A stretch of 64,000 bases of DNA from Streptomyces resistomycificus (GCF_001514265.1 NZ_KQ949007.1:26434-90433), one strand, 5' to 3'; shown: positions 34,858 to 43,875, counted from the first letter of the stretch. Made by a program: numbers and translations. The notes: a model not told the origin generated them from the letters alone.

Positions 34858-36081
34858 TCACTGTCCGGCGAACTTGTCGCTCACCGAGTCGTACACACCC
34901 TTGGCCACCTCACCCAGTCGCGGACCTGCCAGCCAGCCCGCCGTCACCGGACCGATCGAGGTGTTGGAGACCAGCGCCGGCTTGCCGTCCGAGCCGGTCG
35001 CGACCCAGCCGCCACCCGACGAACCGCCCGTCATGGTGCAGCCGATGCGGTACATCGTCGGGTCCGGGGCGCTGATCGACAGCCGCCCCGGCTTGTCCGT
35101 GCACTGGTACATGGTCTCGCCGTCGAAGGGTGCCGCCGCCGGGTAGCCGGTCGCCGTGATGCTCGGCACCTTCGTCACGGCCGGCGCCTTGAAGTCCACC
35201 GGCAGGGCCGAACCCACCGTCTCCTCCAGGGACTTACCGCCGCTTCCCTCCTCCGGGGTCACATGGATGACCGCGAAGTCGTACGAGGCGCCGTCACCGC
35301 CGGTCGCGCCGCCCTGCTCGATCCACTGGTCCGAGGTCTGGGCCCAGTCGCCCCACCAGACACCGTAGGGAGCGACCTGCTCCTCGGTGGCGCTTCCCAG
35401 CTGCTCGGTCGCCATCGCCTCGTCGTTGTACGACGGCACGAACGCGATGTTGCGGTACCAGCCGCCCTTCTTGCCGGCGTGCACACAGTGGCCGGCCGTC
35501 CACACCATGTTGGACTTGCCGGGGTGAGCCGGGTCCTGCACGACCGTCGCGGAGCAGACCATCGTGCCTTCGGGGGAGTCGAAGAACACCTTGCCTGCTT
35601 CGGGCACGTTGTCGTGGTACGTAGGCGAAACGGCCTTCGCGTCCACAGGCGCGGGTTCCGGGTCGGTCACGCCCTGGTCGCCGGAGAGGTCGCTGTCGTC
35701 GACGGCGTTGTCCGGGTCCTCGGCCTCCCGCATCCGGTCCGGATCCCAGAGACCCTCGATGATCGGGTTGATGTACTCGTCGGCCTCGCGCAGCCAGTCC
35801 TCTTTGCTCCAGTCCTTCCAGGCGCCGTTCTTCCAGTTGTCGAGGTCGATGCCGTGCTCTTTGAGCTTGTCCTTGATGTCGTCCGGGATCGTGATCTTGT
35901 TGTCACCCGTGGACGTGGCCGAGGCAGAGGCCCCGCCGCCGGCCTCGGCGGCCCCCGAGTCGCAGGCCGTGGCGGTGAGCGCGAGGGCCGAGGCAAGGGC
36001 AACCGCGGCCAGCACGGGGGAGGTTCTGCGGCGCGCGTTCCTGCCGCGACGGGCGGTGTAGGACGGCCGGATCGGTCGCAT
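34858..36081 (-). CDS. Trypsin-like serine protease, putative lipoprotein (paralogue)
   Basis: A 407-residue paralogue of the previous protease from ATG 36081. It has the same layout: signal peptide with lipobox TATAC near residue 40, N-terminal domain KDKLKEHGIDLDNWKNGAW ... NPIIEGLWDPDRM, then a trypsin-like domain with His 198 (TAGHC), Asp in YDFAVIHV and Ser 355 (GGSSGGG). A Pro-Ala-Pro-Val segment follows an acidic linker (DQGVTDPEPAPVDAK), also shared with the paralogue. AGGGGG lies upstream of the start. The longer open frame to 36231 is not needed. Confidence 0.9.
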   Translation of the reverse strand: MRPIRPSYTARRGRNARRRTSPVLAAVALASALALTATACDSGAAEAGGGASASATSTGDNKITIPDDIKDKLKEHGIDLDNWKNGAWKDWSKEDWLREADEYINPIIEGLWDPDRMREAEDPDNAVDDSDLSGDQGVTDPEPAPVDAKAVSPTYHDNVPEAGKVFFDSPEGTMVCSATVVQDPAHPGKSNMVWTAGHCVHAGKKGGWYRNIAFVPSYNDEAMATEQLGSATEEQVAPYGVWWGDWAQTSDQWIEQGGATGGDGASYDFAVIHVTPEEGSGGKSLEETVGSALPVDFKAPAVTKVPSITATGYPAAAPFDGETMYQCTDKPGRLSISAPDPTMYRIGCTMTGGSSGGGWVATGSDGKPALVSNTSIGPVTAGWLAGPRLGEVAKGVYDSVSDKFAGQ

Positions 36082-36759
36082 GGTCTGACTCCCCCTGAGG
36101 TGAACGAACTGTTTGCTGTGCCGTGAACCCGGCAGGACCGGATCGACCCGAGTCGAGCTGACCGGATCCGGACAGCGGATCCGGACAGTCGGATCCGATC
36201 CCTGCGAACCGGTCCACATCGGTCTGCTCATACGCTGAGCCCACGGTGTGTTGGAACGGCATCACACACTATGCGCTCGCTGTGGGGGACTTCCGCCGGG
36301 AGGGCAACGGTTTCGCTACGAGCTGTCTGATCTGGCAATCGTCCGGAGAGCCGGCAGCTTTCCGTCTGCTGGCGTCTGGTCCTTTCGGGGCCGTTGGGTC
36401 GTGTTGCCGCCAATGGCTGCGGATGGGCACGTGTGTTGCGTGGAGCCGCGGTCCGACCGATGCCTGGGTGGGGATCTCGCCGGCCGGCTGCAGGGATCTT
36501 GAGGCAACCCGTAACCCGCGGAGCGGTCCGGGGTTGGTAGCGACGGGGCCTCTCTCCCAGGTCGGTCGTGCGGGCGGGGCAGCCGCGGCCCCCGCGTCCC
36601 ATTCCCTTCAGCTTTCGAGGATCTTCGAGTGAACGCCCGCGGGGTTTCGTATGTCGGGTTGGGCGAGGACGCGAGGACGGCTTGCCCCTGGACGGCGGGA
36701 GAGCGGGGAACCGTGGCTGTGAAGGGGAGTGTGGTTGGGGTCGGGGCTTGGAGGCAGTC
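36082..36759. other. Gene-free divergent region between the protease and siderophore-type genes
   Basis: 678 bp. It contains the promoters of the minus-strand protease gene and of the plus-strand aminotransferase homologue. A 13-bp direct repeat lies at 36163-36197. Short open frames here have weak codon bias, so I call none. I searched by eye for a TTAGGTTAGGCT-type iron (DmdR/IdeR) box and found none. Confidence 0.6.
36163..36197. repeat. 13-bp tandem repeat with a partial third copy
   Basis: CGGATCCGGACAG at 36163-36175 and 36176-36188, then CGGATCCG at 36190-36197, about 80-115 bp upstream of the protease ATG at 36081 on the minus strand. Each unit contains the palindrome CGGATCCG, so it could act as an operator. 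Confidence 0.8.
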
Positions 36760-38367
36760 ATGACCGGGCTTGGTGAGATTGCTGCGAGGGCGCATGAGGC
36801 GGCCGCCGAGGCGTGTGCTCGCACGGAGTCGTCCCGTGGCGCGCGCTTCGTGCACGAGGGCATCCTGCGACGTCAGTCGGTACGCGAGCCCGCAGCGCGC
36901 ACCTACGCTCGTGCCCTGCCCATCGTGCCGGTGCGAGCGCGCGGGCTGACCATCGAGGGTGCGGACGGCCGCCGTTACCTGGACTGCCTCTCGGGGGCGG
37001 GCGCCCTGGCCCTCGGTCACAACCACCCCGTCGTCCTGGAGGCGATCCGCAAGGTCCTCGATTCGGGTGCCCCATTGCACGCCCTCGACCTCGCGACCCC
37101 CGTCAAGGACGCCTTCGTCACCGAACTGTTCCGCACACTTCCACCCGGGCTCGCCGACCGCGCACGGGTGCGATTCTGCGGACCAGCCGGTACGGACGCG
37201 GTCAAAGCGGCTGAGCAGCTCGTCCAGTCGGCAACAGGGCGCAGCGGCATGCTGGCCTTCACGGGTGTCCCTGACGGGGCGACCACTGAAGCGCCCCCGA
37301 TGCCACGAGACCCCACCCACCCGTCCTCGGCCGGCCTGCCTCAAGCACAGGACTACCGCTGCCCCTTCGGTATCGGCAGCGCTCGTGGCGCCGAACTCGC
37401 CGCTCGGTGGACCGAGTCCGTCCTCGACCCCGTTTCCGGGCTGGCACTGCCTGCCGGCATGCTCCTCGAGCCCGTCCGGAGCGAGGACGGCGTGATCACC
37501 CCGCCTGACGCTTGGATGCGACGCATGCGGCAACTCACCGCGGATCGCTCCGTGCCCCTGATCGCCGACGAAATCCAGACCGGAGTGGGGCGCACCGGTG
37601 CCTTCTGGGCGGTGGACCACAGCGGCGTCACACCCGACGTGATGGTCCTCTCCAACGCCATCGGCGGCAGCCTCCCCCTGGCCGTACTCGTCTACCGGGA
37701 CGACCTCGATGCCGGCGAACCTCACACCCCCACAGCGGCGTTCCCGGGAAACCAACTGGCCATGGCCGCAGGCACGGCGACCCTGTCCTACGTCCGCGAA
37801 AACAGCCTCGGGGAACGGGCCGGGGCCATTGGCTCCCGCATGCTCGACCAACTGCGATCGCTTGCACGCGAGTTCCCCATCCTCGGTGACATCCGGGGCC
37901 GGGGCCTGCTGATCGGGATCGAGCTGGTCGACCCCGCGGGGGATGCCGAGGTAGGTCTGACCGAGGCCCAAGCCCAGGCCCAGGTCGAGGCCGAGGTCGG
38001 GGCCGACGGCAGGCATCGGGTGGTGACGGCGGATCGGCCTGCGGAAGGAGCAGGGGCGAGGAGCGGCCTTGATGTCTCTGGTCACGACGGCGGTGCCTTC
38101 ATGGGAGGCCCCCGCCCGGCCGCTCCCGAACTCGCCGCCGCCGTCCAGCGTGAGTGCCTGCGCCGAGGCCTCATCGTCGATCTGGGTGGCCGTCGCACGA
38201 GCGTCATCCGGCTGCTTCCGCCACTGACGATCACCGACGGACAAGCGACCGCGGTACTGGACCGACTGGCTGATGCGGTGGCAAACGTCGCTAGGAACTA
38301 CGCCGCATCGGGATCCAGGCCGCACCGCCAGGACCAGCAGCACCCGCCGCACGACCAGGCCGGCTGA
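36760..38367 (+). CDS. Class III aminotransferase homologue of a siderophore locus, lacking the PLP lysine
   Basis: A 535-residue homologue of diaminobutyrate-2-oxoglutarate aminotransferases (RhbA type) from ATG 36760 (GGAGG upstream). It retains YLDCLSGAGALALGHNHPVV, the phosphate-binding CGPAGTDAVKAAEQL, DYRCPFG, and the PLP-pyridine Asp 270 in IADEIQTGVGRTG. But the Schiff-base lysine is Asn 299 (VLSNAIGGSLPLAV; codon AAC at 37654-37656), and the PLP-stacking YHG segment is replaced by FTGVPDGA. An extra low-complexity segment lies at about residues 393-450. The gene heads the IucA/IucC and GNAT genes. It may be catalytically dead or repurposed. Confidence 0.87.
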   Translation: MTGLGEIAARAHEAAAEACARTESSRGARFVHEGILRRQSVREPAARTYARALPIVPVRARGLTIEGADGRRYLDCLSGAGALALGHNHPVVLEAIRKVLDSGAPLHALDLATPVKDAFVTELFRTLPPGLADRARVRFCGPAGTDAVKAAEQLVQSATGRSGMLAFTGVPDGATTEAPPMPRDPTHPSSAGLPQAQDYRCPFGIGSARGAELAARWTESVLDPVSGLALPAGMLLEPVRSEDGVITPPDAWMRRMRQLTADRSVPLIADEIQTGVGRTGAFWAVDHSGVTPDVMVLSNAIGGSLPLAVLVYRDDLDAGEPHTPTAAFPGNQLAMAAGTATLSYVRENSLGERAGAIGSRMLDQLRSLAREFPILGDIRGRGLLIGIELVDPAGDAEVGLTEAQAQAQVEAEVGADGRHRVVTADRPAEGAGARSGLDVSGHDGGAFMGGPRPAAPELAAAVQRECLRRGLIVDLGGRRTSVIRLLPPLTITDGQATAVLDRLADAVANVARNYAASGSRPHRQDQQHPPHDQAG

Positions 38368-38608
38368 CCTGGTCACCGCACCGAGCAGGCGGGTCAGCCC
38401 GGTCGCCGTCGCTGTGGCCCTACGGGTGCCTGCGCCCATCCGTGCCCCCTCTTCCCGACCTTCGCCGCGGAGCCCCTCCTCGAAGAACCTGACCTTCAGC
38501 ACACCCACCTGACCACCTGATCCCCAACCCCCGCCTTCTGCCGCCTCATCACACACCAACCGATTCGCTTCGGCCGCTCGCACCAGAACCACCCCTAGGA
38601 ACCCAGCC

Positions 38609-40672
38609 TTGAACACCACTCTCGAACCCGACGGCCGTGCCCACCCGCACACCGACGGCGTCTCCGGCGGCCCGCTCTCTCCTGGACCACGATCTACGCC
38701 GATCACCAGGCAGTCGCCTGACCAGCGTGCGGAGGCCTTCACAGAGGAGGCAGGCTCGGCCGTAAGGCCGGCGGAGAGAGTTCCGGTACAGGGGCGGCAC
38801 CCGACGGGGGCGAAGTCGATGCGAGGCACCGCCACAGACCTCTTGGAGCATGCGGACCCACACACGGCTGCCGAAGCCGCAACCGTGGAGAACCTGCTGC
38901 GCTGTTGGGTCCGCGAGGCCGATCTGCCCGCACCCGACAACGGCACCCTCCGCATCCCCCTCCCAGCCAGCGGCACAACCCTCTCGGTTCCCGTGTACTA
39001 CTGGTCCCCGACAGGCTGGCACCGCTTCGGTCCGCCGTACCTCGCAGGCGCCGGGGACTTCTCCCCACCGTGCGACGCGGTCACCGTCGCTGCCCTGCTC
39101 ACGCGTGAGATCCCGACCGGCACGACCGCCCCCGACATCACCCCACCCGTCCCCCCGGCCCACGCTCCTCACCAGGCACCCCCTGCCCCAGTTTCAGCCG
39201 GTGCCGATCTCGTCGCACGTGTGGCTGACTCAGTTCGCCGAACCGCCGCCTTCCTGACCGAGCGACGGAAGCACACGGCGGACCCGCCGGATCTCCTTCT
39301 CGCCGCAGAGCAAGCACTCGTGCTCGGACACCCGCTGCATCCGACTCCGAAGAGCCGCGAAGGCCTTTCCGAAGCAGAAGCGCGGTTGTACTCACCAGAG
39401 TCGCGTGGCTCCTTCCCCCTGCACTGGCTGGCCGTTGCTCCCTCCGCCTTGGCCACCGACTCCGCCTGGACCGAACGCGGCCGCCCGATCTCCGCCGCCC
39501 AGCTCACCGCACGGCTCGCGGGCCCCGGATTGCCGCTGCCCGACGGCCACACGGCCCTGCCCCTGCATCCATGGCAACTCCGCGAAGTACTGCACCGCTC
39601 CGAGACCGCTGCCCTGTTCGACGCAGGACTGCTCAAGGACCTCGGCAGGCACGGTTTGTCATGGCACCCCACCTCCTCCGTACGAACCGTCTATCGCTCC
39701 GGCGCCCCTGCCATGCTCAAGTTGTCCCTTGGCTTGCACATCACCAACTCCCGCCGTGAGAACCTCCGTAAGGAACTCCAGCGCGGAGTCGAGGTTCAGC
39801 GGCTGCTCCGGAGCGGCCTCTCCAAGCAATGGCAGGCGGCTCACCCCGGGTTCGACATCGTCCGGGACCCGGCCTGGCTTGCCGTCGATGATCCGGACGG
39901 CAACCCCGTGCCCGGCCTCGACGTGATGATCCGGCACAACCCGTTCGGCCCTCAGGACGACGTCTCCTGCGTCGCCGGATTCATCTCACCCCGCCCCTCC
40001 CCGTCACCGCACGCCGCCGAGGGCCGGCGGCAGCACGCCGATCAACCGGTCATGCTGTCCCGACTGGCCGAGGTGGTCACCCGCCTCGCAGACCGGACCG
40101 GTCGGTCCCGCGGAGCCGTGGCCGCCGAGTGGTTCCTGCGCTACCTCCAGCACGTCGTCCGGCCGGTGCTCTGGCTGGACGCGGAAGCGGGAATCGCCCT
40201 GGAAGCGCACCAACAGAACACGTTGCTCCTGCTGGACGGCGACGGCTGGCCCATCGGAGGCCGCTACCGCGACAACCAGGGCTACTACTTCCGCGAGTCC
40301 CGGCGCGCGGAACTCGACGCCCGGCTGCCCGGCATCGGCGAGCAGAGCGACACCTTCGTCTCCGACGAGGTCACCGAGGAACGATTCGCGTACTACCTCG
40401 CGATCAACAACGTCCTCGGCCTCATCGGAGCGTTCGGCTCCCAGCGTCTCGCCGACGAGCAACTCCTACTGGCGGCCTTCCGAGGCTTCCTCACCGACGT
40501 GACCTCGGGCCCCGCCCGACTGAGCACCACGCTGCCCGCCCGTCTGCTCGACATGCCCGTCCTGCGCTGCAAGGCGAACCTGCTCACCCGGCTGCACGGC
40601 CTTGACGAACTCGTCGGCCCGGTGGCGACCCAGTCCGTCTACGTCACCATCACCAACCCCCTACATCGCTGA
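38609..40672 (+). CDS. IucA/IucC family NRPS-independent siderophore synthetase
   Basis: A 687-residue ATP-dependent synthetase that condenses a carboxylic acid (usually citrate or a derivative) with an amine or alcohol. Family motifs are LVLGHPLHPTPKSREGLS near residue 240, ALPLHPWQL near 310, PTSSVRTVYRS and KLSLGLHITNSRREN near 355-375, and LEAHQQNTLLLL plus GRYRDNQGYY near 530-555. It starts at TTG 38609 with AGGA upstream; the first 70 residues are low complexity, and ATG 38819 is a possible alternative start. About 240 bp separate it from the aminotransferase homologue. Confidence 0.93.
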   Translation: MNTTLEPDGRAHPHTDGVSGGPLSPGPRSTPITRQSPDQRAEAFTEEAGSAVRPAERVPVQGRHPTGAKSMRGTATDLLEHADPHTAAEAATVENLLRCWVREADLPAPDNGTLRIPLPASGTTLSVPVYYWSPTGWHRFGPPYLAGAGDFSPPCDAVTVAALLTREIPTGTTAPDITPPVPPAHAPHQAPPAPVSAGADLVARVADSVRRTAAFLTERRKHTADPPDLLLAAEQALVLGHPLHPTPKSREGLSEAEARLYSPESRGSFPLHWLAVAPSALATDSAWTERGRPISAAQLTARLAGPGLPLPDGHTALPLHPWQLREVLHRSETAALFDAGLLKDLGRHGLSWHPTSSVRTVYRSGAPAMLKLSLGLHITNSRRENLRKELQRGVEVQRLLRSGLSKQWQAAHPGFDIVRDPAWLAVDDPDGNPVPGLDVMIRHNPFGPQDDVSCVAGFISPRPSPSPHAAEGRRQHADQPVMLSRLAEVVTRLADRTGRSRGAVAAEWFLRYLQHVVRPVLWLDAEAGIALEAHQQNTLLLLDGDGWPIGGRYRDNQGYYFRESRRAELDARLPGIGEQSDTFVSDEVTEERFAYYLAINNVLGLIGAFGSQRLADEQLLLAAFRGFLTDVTSGPARLSTTLPARLLDMPVLRCKANLLTRLHGLDELVGPVATQSVYVTITNPLHR

Positions 40673-40797
40673 TCGCTGCTGATCGCTACGAGTGACCATC
40701 GCCAGCCCCTCTCCATCTGCGTCCGATATCCCTCACCACCTCCGACCGACACCACCTCCAAGGACAGCCCACCCCCTCTGCTGAGAGGAGCGTCGCC

Positions 40798-41625
40798 GTG
40801 CCTCACTCCGACGCCGGCGCCGGCACCACCCCCGTCGCCGGCACCGGCCCCCACACCGGTTCCGGTACGAGCCTGAGCCCGGTCCGTGCCGAGACGAGCG
40901 ATGCCGAAGCCCTCGACTGCGAAGACACGCTGGAGCTGCGCCTCCCCGATGAACTCATCGCGCTCTTCGAGGAGAAGCAGTGCACCGACTGCTGTCCGGT
41001 CCGCGACCACGCTGAGGTCACGGCACCGTCTGCCGGCGTGTCACCGGCAGCCGACGACCTGCTCGACCGCGTAGCAGAGTGGGGTCCGACCGCCACCCCC
41101 GCAGGGATGTTCCATCTCGTTCCCGTATGCCTGGACCGGGATCTGCCGCTTGTCAGCCGTTGGATGAACGACCCCGCCGTCGCGGAGTTCTGGGAGCTGG
41201 GGGGACATCAGTCCGTCACGGACCGCCACCTACGGGCGCAGCTCGCCGGCGACGGACGCAGCGTTCCATGCCTCGGCGTGCTGGAGGGCACGCCGATGAG
41301 CTACTGGGAGATCTACCGGGCAGACCTCGATCAACTGGCCCGTCACTATCCCGCCCGACCTCACGACACCGGGATCCACCTCCTGATCGGCAGTGTCGCC
41401 GACCGCGGGAGGGGGCTCGGCGGCACTCTGTTGCGAGCCGTCGCCGATCTCGTACTCGACAAGCGGTTCGCCTGTACCCGCGTGATCGCGGAACCCGACC
41501 TGCGCAACATTCCCTCCATCGCCGCCTTTCTCAGCGCGGGCTTCGGCTTCGCTGCCGAGGTCGACCTACCCACCAGACAAGTCGCCCTCATGGCCCGAGA
41601 CCGGCACCTGCGGCATCTGCTGTGA
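40798..41625 (+). CDS. GNAT acyltransferase of siderophore type (RhbD/AlcB-like)
   Basis: A 275-residue protein from GTG 40798 (GAGAGGAG upstream). The C-terminal 180 residues are a siderophore-type N-acetyltransferase: FHLVPVCLDRDLPLVSRWMNDPAVAEFWELGG, MSYWEIYRADLDQLARHYPARPHDTGIHLLIG, then DRGRGLGGTLLRAV (acetyl-CoA loop) and VIAEPDLRNIPSIAAFLSAGFG. Such enzymes acylate the hydroxylamine or amine end of the siderophore building block. The N-terminal 90 residues are an extra segment containing EKQCTDCCPVRDH. It closes the three-gene locus. Confidence 0.9.
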   Translation: MPHSDAGAGTTPVAGTGPHTGSGTSLSPVRAETSDAEALDCEDTLELRLPDELIALFEEKQCTDCCPVRDHAEVTAPSAGVSPAADDLLDRVAEWGPTATPAGMFHLVPVCLDRDLPLVSRWMNDPAVAEFWELGGHQSVTDRHLRAQLAGDGRSVPCLGVLEGTPMSYWEIYRADLDQLARHYPARPHDTGIHLLIGSVADRGRGLGGTLLRAVADLVLDKRFACTRVIAEPDLRNIPSIAAFLSAGFGFAAEVDLPTRQVALMARDRHLRHLL

Positions 41626-41874
41626 CGCCACGTCGCAGCGTCATCACTTTTGGTACACCGCTCGAGCCGATCCGGTTCCCACTCGCGTCACACGGGTTTT
41701 CCAGCCAGCGGCCTCCGTCCTGGTCGAGGCAGCCAGAGTCAAGGCCGAGCGGGCCTGTCAGGCAGCAACCTGTCCGATCCCATCCCCATCCGAGGAGCAC
41801 CCGGTCTTGATCCCGCCCCTCGTCACCGCCTTGATCACCCGTTTGTCAGTGCCGGGTCGTAGGGTGGTCGCGCT

Positions 41875-43863
41875 ATGACGAAGCCCTCACTCCCCGAACT
41901 CCTGCATGCTGCCGTCACTGCCGTCGGCGGCGCGGAGCGCCCAGGCCAGGTGACCATGGCCGAAGCCGTCGCTGACGCGATCGACGACGGCTCCCATCTT
42001 CTGGTCCAGGCCGGCACCGGCACCGGAAAGTCGCTGGGCTATCTCGTGCCCGCGCTCGCGCACGGGGAGCGCGTCGTCGTAGCGACCGCCACTCTTGCCC
42101 TGCAGCGCCAGCTCGTGGAGCGCGACCTGCCCCGCACGGTCGACGCGCTGCATCCGCTGCTGCGCCGCCGCCCGGAGTTCGCGATGCTCAAGGGCAGGTC
42201 CAACTACCTGTGTCTGCATCGGCTCCACGAGGGCGTCCCGCAGGACGAGGAGGAGGGCCTTTTCGACCAGTTCGAGGCGGCCGCACCCACCAGCAAGCTG
42301 GGGCAGGACCTGCTCCGCATGCGTGACTGGGCGGACGAGACCGAGACCGGCGACCGCGACGACCTGACGCCCGGCGTCTCCGACCGCGCCTGGGCCCAGA
42401 TTTCGGTCTCGTCGAGGGAGTGCCTGGGTGCCTCGAAGTGCGCGTACGGGGCCGAGTGCTTCGCCGAGATGGCCCGCGAGCGCGCCAAGCTCTCCGAGGT
42501 CGTCGTCACCAACCACGCACTGCTCGCCATCGACGCCATCGAGGGTGCCCCGGTTCTCCCTCAGCACGAGGTGCTGATCGTCGACGAGGCCCACGAACTG
42601 GTCTCCCGGGTCACCGGTGTCGCCACCGGCGAACTCACGCCCGGGCAGGTCAACCGCGCGGTGCGTCGTGCGGCGAAGCTCGTCAACGAGAAGGCGGCAG
42701 ACCAGCTCCAGACCGCTGCCGAGGGCTTCGAGCGGGTGATGGAGCTCGCCCTTCCCGGGCGGCTGGAGGAGGTTCCGGAGGACCTCGGCTACGCGCTGAT
42801 GGCCTTGCGAGACGCATGCCGCACCGTGATCTCGGGGATCGGCGCCACCCGCGACAAGTCCGTCCAGGACGAGGACGCGGTCCGCAAGCAGGCGCTGGCC
42901 TCGGTGGAGAGCGTGCACGACGTCTCGGAGCGGATCACCAACGGCTCCGAATGGGACGTCGTCTGGTACGAGCGCCATGACCGATTCGGTGCCTCCCTGC
43001 GCGTCGCTCCCATGTCGGTCTCGGGCCTGCTGAGGGAGAAGCTCTTCGCGGACCGCTCAGTCGTCCTGACGTCAGCGACGCTGAAGCTGGGCGGCGACTT
43101 CAACGGTGTCGGTGCCTCGCTGGGCCTGGCCCCCGAAGGCACTGAGGGCGAGGACGTCCCGCAGTGGAAGGGCGTCGATGTCGGCTCGCCCTTCGACTAC
43201 CCCAGGCAGGGCATCCTCTATGTCGCCAAGCACCTGGCCCGCCCGGCGCGCGACGGCGACCGCGCGGACATGCTCGACGAACTCACCGAACTGATCCAGG
43301 CTGCCGGCGGACGCACCCTGGGCCTGTTCTCCTCGATGAGGGCGGCCCAACTGGCGGCGGAGGAACTCCGCTCCCGAATCCCCGAGTTCCCCATCCTCCT
43401 GCAGGGTGAGGAGACCCTCGGCGAACTGATCAAGAACTTCGCGGCCGATCCGAGGACGTGTCTCTTCGGCACGCTGTCGCTATGGCAGGGCGTCGACGTG
43501 CCCGGCCCGAGCTGTCAGCTGGTCGTCATGGACAAGATTCCGTTCCCCAGGCCGGACGATCCGCTGATGAGCGCCCGCCAGAAGGCGGTGGAGGACGCCG
43601 GGGGCAACGGCTTCATGTCGGTCGCCGCCACCCACGCGGCCCTGCTGATGGCCCAGGGCGCCGGTCGCCTCGTACGCGCTTCGGGGGACCGCGGTGTGGT
43701 CGCCGTACTGGATCAGCGTCTGGCGACTGCGCGGTACGGGAGCTACCTGAAGGCGTCACTGCCCGACTTCTGGTACACGACGGACCGTAACCAGGTCCGC
43801 AAGTCGCTGGCCGCCATCGACGCGGTGGCACAGAAGGCGGAAACCGAAGCCACGGACGAATGA
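41875..43863 (+). CDS. DinG/YoaA-type ATP-dependent DNA helicase with Fe-S cluster
   Basis: A 662-residue XPD-like superfamily 2 helicase. Walker A AGTGTGKS is near residues 46-53, the DEAH box is in VLIVDEAHEL near 236, and motif VI-like GAGRLVRASGDRGVVAVLDQR closes the second domain. Cysteines in SNYLCLHRL and ECLGASKCAYGAEC would hold a 4Fe-4S cluster, followed by VVVTNHALL. Such helicases unwind recombination or replication intermediates (R-loops, D-loops). It is followed by a strong terminator and lies near lexA; no SOS box is visible upstream. Confidence 0.93.
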   Translation: MTKPSLPELLHAAVTAVGGAERPGQVTMAEAVADAIDDGSHLLVQAGTGTGKSLGYLVPALAHGERVVVATATLALQRQLVERDLPRTVDALHPLLRRRPEFAMLKGRSNYLCLHRLHEGVPQDEEEGLFDQFEAAAPTSKLGQDLLRMRDWADETETGDRDDLTPGVSDRAWAQISVSSRECLGASKCAYGAECFAEMARERAKLSEVVVTNHALLAIDAIEGAPVLPQHEVLIVDEAHELVSRVTGVATGELTPGQVNRAVRRAAKLVNEKAADQLQTAAEGFERVMELALPGRLEEVPEDLGYALMALRDACRTVISGIGATRDKSVQDEDAVRKQALASVESVHDVSERITNGSEWDVVWYERHDRFGASLRVAPMSVSGLLREKLFADRSVVLTSATLKLGGDFNGVGASLGLAPEGTEGEDVPQWKGVDVGSPFDYPRQGILYVAKHLARPARDGDRADMLDELTELIQAAGGRTLGLFSSMRAAQLAAEELRSRIPEFPILLQGEETLGELIKNFAADPRTCLFGTLSLWQGVDVPGPSCQLVVMDKIPFPRPDDPLMSARQKAVEDAGGNGFMSVAATHAALLMAQGAGRLVRASGDRGVVAVLDQRLATARYGSYLKASLPDFWYTTDRNQVRKSLAAIDAVAQKAETEATDE

Positions 43864-43875
43864 TCACGGACGAAT

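Noticed and set aside
36246..36632. Plus-strand open frame of 128 codons in the protease/aminotransferase gap
   Set aside because: Codon third-position GC is low for this genome, there is no ribosome binding site and no recognisable motif.
36082..36759. Iron box in front of the siderophore-type genes
   Set aside because: No TTAGGTTAGGCT-like inverted repeat is present upstream of the aminotransferase homologue, nor in the gaps before the synthetase and acyltransferase genes.
36316..38976. Long minus-strand open frame antisense to the aminotransferase homologue
   Set aside because: The plus-strand frame has a ribosome binding site and clear aminotransferase motifs. The opposite frame is Arg/Pro/Gly-rich without motifs.
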